Shown: positions 7,833 to 13,614 of the stretch, piece by piece
Numbering within the stretch: position 1 is the stretch's first letter
Layout: the number at the start of each line of letters is the position of its first letter
Assembly: GCA_046590575.1 (NCBI GenBank)
Contig: JBKJUS010000129.1
Location: 1 to 13,614, forward strand
Direction of reading: 5' to 3'
Length of the DNA stretch: 13,614 bases
Source: DATLNF01 sp046590575
GTDB lineage: Bacteria; Actinomycetota; Actinomycetes; BP-191
The notes under the pieces: generated by a model
The model's database searches: none
What the model was told of the DNA's origin: nothing
Seen by the model: only the letters and a program-made list of their open reading frames with translations
Translations under genes and position numbers: made by a program

Positions 7833-8525
7833 ATGCTCGAGCTGCGAGGGATAACAGCAGGCTACGGCTCCACCATCGTGCTACGCGATGTCAGCCTTGC
7901 GGTGCCGCCCGCGTCAGTGGTGGCCCTGCTCGGCCCCAACGGCACGGGCAAGACCACGCTGCTTCGGGTGACCTCTGGCCTGCTCGCGCCGGTCGGCGGT
8001 GAGATCTGCGTCGACGGTGAGGTCGTCACGAAGGAACGGCCGCATGATCTGGTCGGCCGCGGGCTCTGCCACGTGCCAGAAGGACGCGGCGTATTTCCGT
8101 CGCTGTCGGTGCGCGACAACCTGACCGTCTTCGCTCCACACGGTGAATCCGTGGCGATCGACCGCGCCGTCACCGCCTTCCCCCGTCTCGGTGAGCGCCT
8201 CCGGCAGGTAGCCGGAACCCTTTCCGGGGGCGAGCAGCAGATGCTCGCGCTGGCCCGCGCCTACGTGCAGAACCCGCGGTTCGTCCTCCTCGACGAGGTG
8301 TCGATGGGGTTGGCGCCGGTGATCATCGACGAGATCTACCTCTTCCTCGCCAAGCTCGCTGCCGAGGGAGCGGCGTTGCTGCTGGTCGAGCAGTACGCCG
8401 AACGCGCGCTCGCTCTCGCTGACTACGTCTTCGTCCTCAGTCGGGGTCGCATCGAGTTCGCCGGCGAGCCCGGCGAGCTCGCTGACGCCGACCTGCTCCG
8501 CTACTACCTCGCGACCAGCGCCTAG
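7833..8525 (+). CDS. livF: LivF-type ABC transporter ATP-binding protein
   Basis: Encodes 230 residues, the usual LivF length. The ATG directly abuts the stop of livG (TGA then ATG), so translation is probably coupled. Motifs: Walker A GPNGTGKT (34-41), the LivF hallmark VPEGRGVF (81-88) in the Q-loop region, signature LSGGEQQMLALARA (130-143), Walker B VLLDE (151-155) and VEQYAERAL, where Gln187 stands in place of the switch His as in other LivF proteins. It forms the second ATPase of the transporter with LivG. It is the last gene of the operon; no convincing terminator hairpin is visible in the 86 bases that follow. Confidence 0.93.
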   Translation: MLELRGITAGYGSTIVLRDVSLAVPPASVVALLGPNGTGKTTLLRVTSGLLAPVGGEICVDGEVVTKERPHDLVGRGLCHVPEGRGVFPSLSVRDNLTVFAPHGESVAIDRAVTAFPRLGERLRQVAGTLSGGEQQMLALARAYVQNPRFVLLDEVSMGLAPVIIDEIYLFLAKLAAEGAALLLVEQYAERALALADYVFVLSRGRIEFAGEPGELADADLLRYYLATSA

Positions 8526-8611
8526 CAGCTCGCGACTCCGCGCCATGAGGCCATGTTCATCGCGCGACCTACCTGCAACGATGGCAGCCGTCCGATGACG
8601 CAGGGGGGCCG

Positions 8612-8680
8612 ATGAGACGTCTTGTCCTAGGCGCGGCAGTGCGCTCGCTCGCTTCCTCGCAGTGGGCTGAACCGGCGTGA
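8612..8680 (+). CDS. Possible 22-codon leader ORF coupled to the MBL-GAF gene
   Basis: A short ORF starting at ATG 8612, a few bases after a purine run AGGGGGG (8602-8608), reads MRRLVLGAAVRSLASSQWAEPA and stops at TGA 8678-8680. Its stop overlaps the GTG start of the next gene (GTGA), the same coupling used throughout the window. The downstream gene has no good ribosome site of its own, so this peptide may exist mainly to deliver ribosomes to it. It could also be chance. No function can be assigned to the peptide. Confidence 0.4.
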   Translation: MRRLVLGAAVRSLASSQWAEPA

Positions 8681-10476
8681 AGATTCGCTTCTGGGGCACT
8701 CGTGGCTCCATCCCGACGCCGGGGTCGGGCACGGTCCGGTTCGGCGGCAATACGTCGTGCATCGAGGTGCGCTCGGAAGCTGGAGCACTAGCGGTGCTGG
8801 ACTGCGGCACCGGGGCTCGGCTGCTCGGCCAGGCCCTCGTTAGCGAAGCGGCTGAGCGCGGTCAGCCGGCGAGCGGCAGCCTGTTTATCGGTCACACCCA
8901 CTGGGATCACATCCAGGGACTGCCCTTCTTCGCCCCGCTGTTCCTGCCCGGCAACGACTGGCACGTCTACGGTCCGCGAGGTCTCGGGGAGTCACTGGCC
9001 GAGACGCTGTCCGGCCAGATGCAGCACGCGTACTTCCCGGTGTCGATCGACCAGCTGGGTGCCAGCGTGACGTTCCACGACCTCGTCGAGGGCCAGCTCG
9101 ATGTGGGAGAGCTGTCTGTTCGCACCCACTACCTGAACCACCCGGCACTTACCCTCGGCTACCGGATCGAGGCTGACGGTGTCTCGGTCGCCTACGCGTC
9201 GGACCACGAGCCTCACGACCGAGCGCTCGCCGCAGGCGGAGACCTGAACGCCAACCCGGGCGACGCCGGTCATGTCGAGTTCCTGCGCGGCGCTGACGTC
9301 GTCATCCATGACACCCAGTACCTGGCTGAGGAGTACGCAGCGAAAGCCGGCTGGGGCCACAGCACTGTGGAGTACGTCGTCGACGCGGCTCGGCTCGCCG
9401 GCGTACGCGAGCTCGTGCTGTTCCACCATGACCCGATGCGCGACGACGACGCGGTAGAAGCCCTGGTGCGACGGGCGCAGGCGTACGCCGCCGCCGTCGG
9501 CTTTGCGGGCAGCGTCGTTGCCGCTGCAGAAGGGATGACGCTCGAGGTGGGGCGCCGGGTGGGGATGACGGCATCGTCCGGCAGCCCCGCAGAGTCGGCG
9601 ACCTTCTCGCCGGCACTTGCGGACCTGTCCGCGTCAGTCGTCGTTGCAGCAGCGGATCCGGCAGTGCAAGCCACGGTCCTGGCAGCGGCCGACGCCGAGC
9701 ATCTTCCGGTGATCGACGCGTCTCCGATACCGGAGCCAACTGACGCAGTGAACACCGTTGTGGTCGTTGACCACGACGACGGCAACGACACGATCGGCGC
9801 GCTACGTCAGACGGTCGGCAGCAGTGCACACGCTGCCCACACCGCTGTGGTCGCCCTGACCCGCGGCCGGCCGCCGGTCGAGGCCGATTCGTTCATCACG
9901 GACTGGCTCGTCTGGCCTGCGACGCTGGGACACGTCCGCACGAAACTGCGGGCGGCGGTGCTTCGTCGTGCCTGCCGGTGGCAGGCGGCGCCACAACCAC
10001 CGGACGAGGAGAGCCGCCTCCGGTCCCTCCGCGCGTTGGGCGTGCTCGACACCGAGCCCGAGGAGCGCTTCGACCGCTACACCAGGCAGGCGTGCGAGGA
10101 CTTCGACGTACCTGTCGCGCTCGTGTCGATGATCGACTCCGATCGTCAGTGGTTCAAGTCCAGCCAAGGCGTCTCCGTCCAGGAGACACCTCGCGACGTG
10201 TCTCTGTGCGCGCATGCGATCCTCGGCGACGACGTCTTCCAGGTGCCTGACCTGCTGGAGGACGCGCGCTTTGCCGACAGCCCGGCGGCGACCGGTCCGG
10301 GACGGACGCGTTTCTACGCCGGCGTACCCCTCGTTCTCTCTGACGGAAGCCACGTGGGCTCGTTCTGTGTCGTCGACAACCGCCCCCGGGTCCTCGACGA
10401 AGCCCAGCTCGACAAGCTCCGCGCGCTTGCCGCCCTGGTGCAAGAAGAACTCGAGTCAACGCGTACGGCGAACTGA
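8677..10476 (+). CDS. Metallo-beta-lactamase-fold hydrolase fused to a degenerate receiver and GAF domain
   Basis: Encodes 599 residues in three parts. Residues 1 to about 295 are an MBL-fold domain with ligands HTHWDH (His73, His75, Asp77, His78), His155 in YLNHP, Asp176 in ASDHE and His250/251 in LFHHDP, a complete two-metal site. It resembles RNase Z/PhnP-like phosphodiesterases, but the substrate is unknown. Residues about 318-432 look like a response-regulator receiver fold: Asp365 in VVVVDHDD sits at the phosphoacceptor position, but the acidic pair after strand 1 is weak (AAAD) and the conserved Lys is absent (TDWLVWPA), so it is probably inactive. Residues about 444-594 are a GAF domain (RLRSLRALGVLDTEPEERFD onward, FYAGVPL, GSFCVVD) that may bind a small molecule or sense redox. 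The start is GTG 8677, overlapping the leader ORF stop. The ECF sigma gene follows 2 bases after its stop. Confidence 0.88.
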   Translation: MKIRFWGTRGSIPTPGSGTVRFGGNTSCIEVRSEAGALAVLDCGTGARLLGQALVSEAAERGQPASGSLFIGHTHWDHIQGLPFFAPLFLPGNDWHVYGPRGLGESLAETLSGQMQHAYFPVSIDQLGASVTFHDLVEGQLDVGELSVRTHYLNHPALTLGYRIEADGVSVAYASDHEPHDRALAAGGDLNANPGDAGHVEFLRGADVVIHDTQYLAEEYAAKAGWGHSTVEYVVDAARLAGVRELVLFHHDPMRDDDAVEALVRRAQAYAAAVGFAGSVVAAAEGMTLEVGRRVGMTASSGSPAESATFSPALADLSASVVVAAADPAVQATVLAAADAEHLPVIDASPIPEPTDAVNTVVVVDHDDGNDTIGALRQTVGSSAHAAHTAVVALTRGRPPVEADSFITDWLVWPATLGHVRTKLRAAVLRRACRWQAAPQPPDEESRLRSLRALGVLDTEPEERFDRYTRQACEDFDVPVALVSMIDSDRQWFKSSQGVSVQETPRDVSLCAHAILGDDVFQVPDLLEDARFADSPAATGPGRTRFYAGVPLVLSDGSHVGSFCVVDNRPRVLDEAQLDKLRALAALVQEELESTRTAN

Positions 10477-10478
10477 GT

Positions 10479-11051
10479 GTGGCCGAGGTTCGGGACGCAA
10501 CGGCCTTCGGAACCCTCGCACGGGTCCACCTGCCGCGGCTCTACGCGATGGCCCGCCGCCTGGTCGCGGAGGATGCCGAGGACCTCGTGCAGGACTGTCT
10601 CGTTCGCGCGTACCGCCGGTTCCCCGACCTGCGGGACGACGTAGCCGCCGAACGCTGGTTCAACGCGATCCTGCTGAACTGCGCGAAGGACCGTTATCGG
10701 TCGGTCTCGCGCCACCCGGAGGTCCTGGTCGATCCGGTCGACGAATTCTCGCTCTTCCGGACGATTGCCGCGGCTGACCCGTTCCCGTACTCCGACTCCC
10801 TGCATGTTGACTTCCTCTGCCGGTTCGGCAGCGAGGATCTTCGGGAGGTCCTCGCCTCCCTTCCGGAGCGCTACCGAGTGCCGCTGGCGCTCGTGCACAT
10901 GGAGGGCTACCCGACGAAGGAGGTCGCGGCCGCTCTCGACGTGCCGATGGGGACGCTGCTGGCGCGGCTGCACCGCGGGCGAAAACTGTTCGAGCGGCGA
11001 CTGTGGGACTACGCCGTAGACAATGATCTGCTCAGAGGAGGTTCGGCGTGA
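10479..11051 (+). CDS. ECF-family RNA polymerase sigma factor
   Basis: Encodes 190 residues. Region 2 (about 12-78) includes the DLVQDCLVRAYRRF core-binding helix and the RWFNAILLNCAKDRYR -10 recognition segment. After a linker, region 4 (about 120-174) has the helix-turn-helix LPERYRVPLALVHMEGYPTK through VPMGTLLARLHRGRKLFERR, which reads the -35 element. Regions 1 and 3 are absent, as expected for ECF sigma factors. The GTG start is 2 bases after the MBL-GAF stop. The zinc anti-sigma factor begins inside its stop codon, the usual arrangement for a sigma factor held inactive until a signal frees it. It likely controls its own operon, but I could not find a clear ECF promoter pair. Confidence 0.92.
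   Translation: MAEVRDATAFGTLARVHLPRLYAMARRLVAEDAEDLVQDCLVRAYRRFPDLRDDVAAERWFNAILLNCAKDRYRSVSRHPEVLVDPVDEFSLFRTIAAADPFPYSDSLHVDFLCRFGSEDLREVLASLPERYRVPLALVHMEGYPTKEVAAALDVPMGTLLARLHRGRKLFERRLWDYAVDNDLLRGGSA
11034..11041 (+). promoter_or_regulatory. Strong ribosome binding site for the anti-sigma gene
   Basis: AGAGGAGG, lying inside the last codons of the sigma gene, is 6 bases from the GTG at 11048. It is one of the strongest sites in the window and would favour high anti-sigma synthesis relative to sigma. Confidence 0.75.
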
Positions 11052-11284
11052 TCTCGTGTGAGGAGGCCGTCCGCCAACTGTGGCGGTACGTCGAGCTGGC
11101 TCCGACTCCGGAAGAGGCTGCGTCGCTCGAGGCCCACCTGGTGTTGTGCCGGCGTTGCTGCGGCGAGGCCGGATTTGCCGACGAGCTGCGTGGGGTGCTC
11201 TCCGGGCAGCCGGACGCCGCGTTGCCGGCCGACGCCGCGCTCCGGTTCGAGGAGCTCATCGCACGTCTCGAGGACAGCTCGTGA
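11048..11284 (+). CDS. Zinc-type anti-sigma factor
   Basis: Encodes 78 residues, a typical length for a soluble ZAS-domain anti-sigma factor. It has Cys4 in the first helix and the H-x3-C-x2-C motif HLVLCRRC (His30, Cys34, Cys37), which binds zinc in RsrA-like proteins and, in some of them, releases the sigma factor on thiol oxidation. An extra Cys38 follows. There is no transmembrane helix, so it acts in the cytosol. It overlaps the sigma gene upstream and the methyltransferase downstream by GTGA each, so sigma, anti-sigma and methyltransferase are translated as a unit. Redox, zinc or metalloid stress are plausible signals by family analogy only. Confidence 0.88.
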   Translation: MISCEEAVRQLWRYVELAPTPEEAASLEAHLVLCRRCCGEAGFADELRGVLSGQPDAALPADAALRFEELIARLEDSS

Positions 11285-12075
11285 CCGATCTGATGTACAA
11301 GGCTGAGATCCAGCGGCTGATCCGGTCGGTCTACCGCGGGATCGACCGTGACGCTGCTCCGACCCGATCGGTGGAGCCGTATGCGCCGGACCGCGTCGCC
11401 GCGCTGCCCTCTGGGGCGGTGCGATGGGCCTTCGGCACCGGTGACCCCGGCGCGTACGCCGGTCTAAAGGGCGGCGAGACAGTCCTCGACCTGGGCTGCG
11501 GCGCGGGGCCGGACCTCATCCTCGCCGCTCGCGATGTGGGCCCGACGGGCCGCGTCATCGGCGTGGACCTTCTCCCTGAGATGTGCGTCCGCGCACGCGC
11601 GAATGCGCAGGACGCCGGGGTGACGGTCGGTGTCGTGGCTGCGGAGGTCGAGGGGTTGCCGCTGCCCGACGGATGCGTCGACGTGGTGCTCACCAACGGC
11701 GTTGTCAGCCTCTCGGCACGCAAGGCGCGGCTGTTCGCGGAGGCGCGGCGCGTGTTGCGCCGGGATGGGCGGATCGTGGTGGCGGACATGACGCTCGACG
11801 AGGAAGACCTGCCGAGCGAAGTGCTGGTGCACCCCTCTGCATGGGCCGGTTGAGTGGCCGGCGCCCTGACGGAGCGTGCCTTCGTCGACAGCATGGAGCG
11901 GGCCGGGTTCATCGATGTCGTCGTTCGCGAGCGGATGCCCTATGGCCTCGCTGATCTCGAGCGGGAGCCGACCTTCCCCGACGACCTGGTAGCGCTCATG
12001 CGGCGGCTGCTTCCACCGCATGTCCAGCAGCGGATCGGCGTGCGGATCGTGCTGGAGGCCCGGGCCGACGGGTGA
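11281..12075 (+). CDS. ArsM-like SAM-dependent methyltransferase, predicted selenoprotein (Sec191)
   Basis: Encodes 264 residues if the in-frame TGA at 11851-11853 is read as selenocysteine. The N-terminal methyltransferase domain has SAM motif I VLDLGCGAGPD (68-78), the acidic GVDLLPEM loop (94-101) and the motif IV/V region DVVLTNGVVSLSARK (134-148), in the arsenite methyltransferase/UbiE-like class. The TGA falls in WAG-U-VAGAL, where ArsM proteins have WxGCIAGAL, and the same frame continues into the family's AGFIDV C-terminal segment up to the stop at 12073-12075. The other ArsM arsenic-binding Cys sites are lost: FGTGDP instead of the LGCGNP type, and TNGVVSLS instead of SNCVINLS. The substrate may be a metalloid or another soft nucleophile acceptor. 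The GTG start overlaps the anti-sigma stop. The alternative, two half-genes or a nonsense mutation, is less likely because a second paralog shows the same TGA. Confidence 0.8.
11851..11853 (+). other. Predicted selenocysteine codon (UGA, Sec191)
   Basis: TGA inside the methyltransferase frame, flanked by WAG and VAGAL, at the conserved Cys position of ArsM-like proteins. Reading through restores a full-length protein. Confidence 0.78.
11860..11880 (+). promoter_or_regulatory. Candidate bacterial SECIS hairpin, first methyltransferase
   Basis: A stem of 7 pairs with one C-C mismatch and one G-U pair (11860-11867 with 11873-11880) closes a five-base loop GACGG (11868-11872) whose first base is G. 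The loop begins 14 bases after the UGA, slightly closer than the roughly 16-37 bases I recall for bacterial SECIS elements. The position and loop G fit SelB recognition, but stem quality is moderate. Confidence 0.45.
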
Positions 12076-12108
12076 TGGCGCGGATTGCGCACGTGGTCGA
12101 GCAAGTAG

Positions 12109-12915
12109 TCAGGAAGGCTTACGGGCGAGGAACGCGTAGCCGTAGACATCGAAGGCTCGGGCGTTGGCCTCACCCGGTGCTCCACCGAATGTATCGACGG
12201 GCTGGCCGATTTCCACATTGACGAAGCCGACCTCTTCGAGCATCTGCTGCCATCCTGCGCACGGCAGGCCACCGGCAATTCAAGCGGTCCAGAGGTCGAT
12301 GTTGCGAAGCGCGTCATCTGGCACCGGCAGGCCGTTGGCGATGTCGGCGAACTGGAGGACACCGTCCGGGCGCAGGACGCGCAGGATTTCGGTGAACACG
12401 GCGTGTTTGTCGGCGCAGAGGTTGATGACGCCATTGGAGATCACCACGTCAGCCCACCCGTCTTCGACGGGCAGATCCTCGGCGAACCCCTCGCGGAACT
12501 CGACCTGGGTGGCGCCAACGAGCTCCTTGTTCGCGCGGGACTTGGTGAGCATCTCCCGAGTCATGTCGACGCCGACGACTCGGCCGGTCGGTCCGACGAA
12601 TGCGGCGGCGACGAAGGAGTCGAGACCGGCACCCGACCCGACGTCGACCCGCTCACCGGGCTGGAGGTCGCGCAGCGAGAATGGATTGCCGACCCCGGCG
12701 AACGATTCGACCGCCGGATCCGGCAAAGCCTCGACTATCTCGGCGGGGTAACCGAGCCGGGCGGTCTGCGGTCGGCCGGCGTTGAAGTGGTGCTCGCCAT
12801 CCGGGTGCTCCGCGACATCGCGGTACTTCTCCCGGACTTCCGCCCGCAGCCGATCCGGGTCGACCAGGGCCCCTGCCGGTCGCCCGCCTTGGGGCGCCTC
12901 GCGTTGCATCGTCAT
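12109..12915 (-). CDS. ArsM-like SAM-dependent methyltransferase, predicted selenoprotein (Sec212)
   Basis: Encodes 268 residues if the in-frame TGA at 12282-12280 is read as selenocysteine. Visible parts: an N-terminal helical segment (VREKYRDVAEHPDG), the family segment ESFAGVGNPFS (70-80), SAM motif I DVGSGAGLDS (91-100), GVDMTREM (115-122), VISNGVINLCADK (158-170) and LQFADIANG (187-195). The TGA lies in LWTA-U-IAGGL, and the frame then runs into AGWQQMLEEVGFVNV, PVDTFGGAPGEANARAF and a YGYAFLARKPS end, typical of this family. As in its paralog, the SLGCGNP and SNCVINL cysteines of ArsM are replaced (Val and Gly), although Cys167 lies nearby. The ATG start has AAGGAGG 7 bases upstream. 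It faces the first selenomethyltransferase with 33 bases between the stops, and lies 140 bases downstream of the nitroreductase. Confidence 0.82.
12247..12267 (-). promoter_or_regulatory. Candidate bacterial SECIS hairpin, second methyltransferase
   Basis: Reading on the minus strand, CTGCCGT (12267-12261) pairs with ATGGCAG (12253-12247) in a 7-pair stem with one G-U wobble, closing a seven-base loop GCGCAGG (12260-12254) that begins with G. The loop begins 19 bases after the UGA, within the usual spacing for bacterial SECIS elements. This is the better of the two hairpins. Confidence 0.65.
12280..12282 (-). other. Predicted selenocysteine codon (UGA, Sec212)
   Basis: TCA on the + strand, read as UGA, inside the methyltransferase frame between LWTA and IAGGL, aligned with the UGA of the paralog and with the conserved ArsM Cys. 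The 56 codons that follow are intact and family-typical. Confidence 0.82.
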
Positions 12916-12922
12916 CTGCCAG

Positions 12923-12929
12923 CCTCCTT
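12923..12929 (-). promoter_or_regulatory. Ribosome binding site of the second selenomethyltransferase
   Basis: AAGGAGG on the minus strand, 7 bases before the ATG at 12915-12913, fixes the start. A TCCTT just upstream (12940-12936) could pair with the AAGGA of this site around a six-base loop, which might partly hide it. Confidence 0.75.
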
Positions 12930-13055
12930 GACGATAAGGACGCCGGGGAAGCCGCTCTTATTGCACTGCGCTCGATGGCGGATTCAGGCGGCCGTCGCAC
13001 GTAGCAATTCGATAGGTGCTTCGCGCGGGCTCTTCCATCGCGACCAGGCGCCTAG

Positions 13056-13614
13056 CTAACTCACTAGCTTCTCCGTCGGTGCATCGCCGCCGGTGACATC
13101 AGCCGCCGGACGCCGAGGGGTAGAGACCGCTCCGATTCCCCAGCCCAGACGGAGCACCATCTGCGGAAACCCAGTGATGCCAAGCTGATCCACGAGCTCC
13201 TGACGGAACGCAGGGTTCTCGATCGGCTGATTGAGGAACGACGCCTGCACGTTGTCCGCACAGGCTCGAAGCAGCACCATCTCAAGTGCCTGGCCGGCCA
13301 CGAGCCACTCTGCAGGCTCGTCCCGCGTCGTGCAGAGAAGTGCGCAAAGGGGCGAGTCGGCTGCCGGGGCCTGCGGCAGCTTTACCGTTCTGTCCACGTC
13401 GAAGTCCCGCATCGGGTAGCGCATGAGCGCCCGGGCGGCGCCGAGACCCCGGTTGTCGTAGGGAACTCCGTCCTCGGCCTGGTCGCCGCGGTCGCGACTC
13501 CATGCCAGCAGTTCGTCGCGAACGTTCTTGTCCTGTGTCTCCGTCCGGTGGGCGCGGTCGACGAGGTCGACCACTACGCGCTCCGCTCGACGGGTTCTCA
13601 GCACGTGCAGTGCA
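13056..13614 (-). CDS. Nitroreductase-family protein (Acg-like), C-terminal part
   Basis: Partial: the frame is open to the window edge, so the N-terminus lies beyond base 13614. About 185 residues are visible. Actinobacterial Acg-like proteins (Rv2032 type) are about 320-330 residues, so roughly half is missing. The segment EWLVAGQALEMVLLRACADN with ASFLNQPIENPAFRQEL and GFPQMVLRLGWG is typical of the FMN-binding nitroreductase fold of this group. In mycobacteria such proteins are linked to hypoxia and nitrogen-stress regulons and may store flavin. It ends in TAG at 13058-13056. The same-strand selenomethyltransferase begins 140 bases downstream; that gap holds no clear promoter or terminator, so co-transcription is possible. 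Confidence 0.85.
   Translation of the reverse strand, partial: ALHVLRTRRAERVVVDLVDRAHRTETQDKNVRDELLAWSRDRGDQAEDGVPYDNRGLGAARALMRYPMRDFDVDRTVKLPQAPAADSPLCALLCTTRDEPAEWLVAGQALEMVLLRACADNVQASFLNQPIENPAFRQELVDQLGITGFPQMVLRLGWGIGAVSTPRRPAADVTGGDAPTEKLVS

Noticed and set aside
8571..8588. CTGC/GCAG inverted repeat after livF as terminator
   Set aside because: Only four pairs around a seven-base loop and no U-tract; expected by chance in GC-rich DNA.
11854..12075. Separate small gene starting at GTG right after the TGA
   Set aside because: It is in the same frame as the methyltransferase, has no ribosome site of its own and encodes exactly the missing C-terminal domain, so it belongs to one readthrough product.
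11281..12075. Pseudogene by nonsense mutation
   Set aside because: Only one stop, at a Cys-conserved site, with the same event in the convergent paralog and intact codons downstream in both.
12078..12090. GCGC-ggatt-GCGC hairpin as terminator between the convergent genes
   Set aside because: A four-pair stem with no T-run is too weak to support a terminator call.
12164..13059. Plus-strand open frames opposite the second methyltransferase
   Set aside because: No domain sense in the products, and the minus strand encodes a recognisable enzyme with a strong ribosome site.

Overview
This window is GC-rich, densely packed DNA from an actinobacterium. GTG starts are frequent, genes are joined by 4-base GTGA/ATGA overlaps, and the set includes an SCP2-type thiolase, a fused LivH-LivM permease, an ECF sigma factor with a zinc anti-sigma factor, and an Acg-like nitroreductase. 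The genus cannot be fixed from sequence alone. I see no RNA genes, CRISPR array, insertion sequence or attachment site, and no gene-free stretch longer than about 150 bases.

Region 1 (1-8525, all + strand) is a catabolic and uptake block. It opens with the C-terminal end of an acyl-CoA ligase and a complete SCP2-type thiolase. A possible new promoter then precedes a branched-chain-amino-acid-type (HAAT/Liv) ABC transporter operon: a lipoprotein substrate-binding protein, three small envelope proteins of unknown function (one carrying an Ada-like H-C-C-C putative zinc site), a fused LivH-LivM permease, and the LivG and LivF ATPases. Almost every junction is translationally coupled. The ligase and thiolase suggest the imported substrate is activated to a CoA thioester and cleaved by beta-oxidation-like chemistry. 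The substrate itself cannot be read from the sequence.

Region 2 (8612-12075, + strand) looks like a stress or sensory operon: a possible 22-codon leader ORF, a three-part protein (metallo-beta-lactamase fold, degenerate receiver, GAF), an ECF sigma factor, its zinc-type anti-sigma factor, and a SAM-dependent methyltransferase of the arsenite-methyltransferase (ArsM)-like group.

Region 3 (12109-13614, - strand) holds a second ArsM-like methyltransferase, convergent with the first, and the C-terminal part of a nitroreductase-family protein running off the window.

The main discovery is that both methyltransferases carry an in-frame TGA at the same place, where ArsM-family proteins have the conserved Cys of the W-x-x-C-[IV]-A-G-[AG]-L motif. 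Both reading frames continue past the TGA into the expected C-terminal domain, and each TGA is followed by a hairpin with G as the first loop base, as in bacterial SECIS elements. These are best read as two selenoproteins (Sec191 and Sec212), not pseudogenes. Both also lack the other Cys residues that ArsM uses to hold arsenic, so the selenocysteine is the only chalcogen ligand left at those canonical sites. A Sec methyltransferase co-operonic with an ECF sigma/zinc anti-sigma pair and an MBL-GAF sensor-like protein is the candidate undescribed system.
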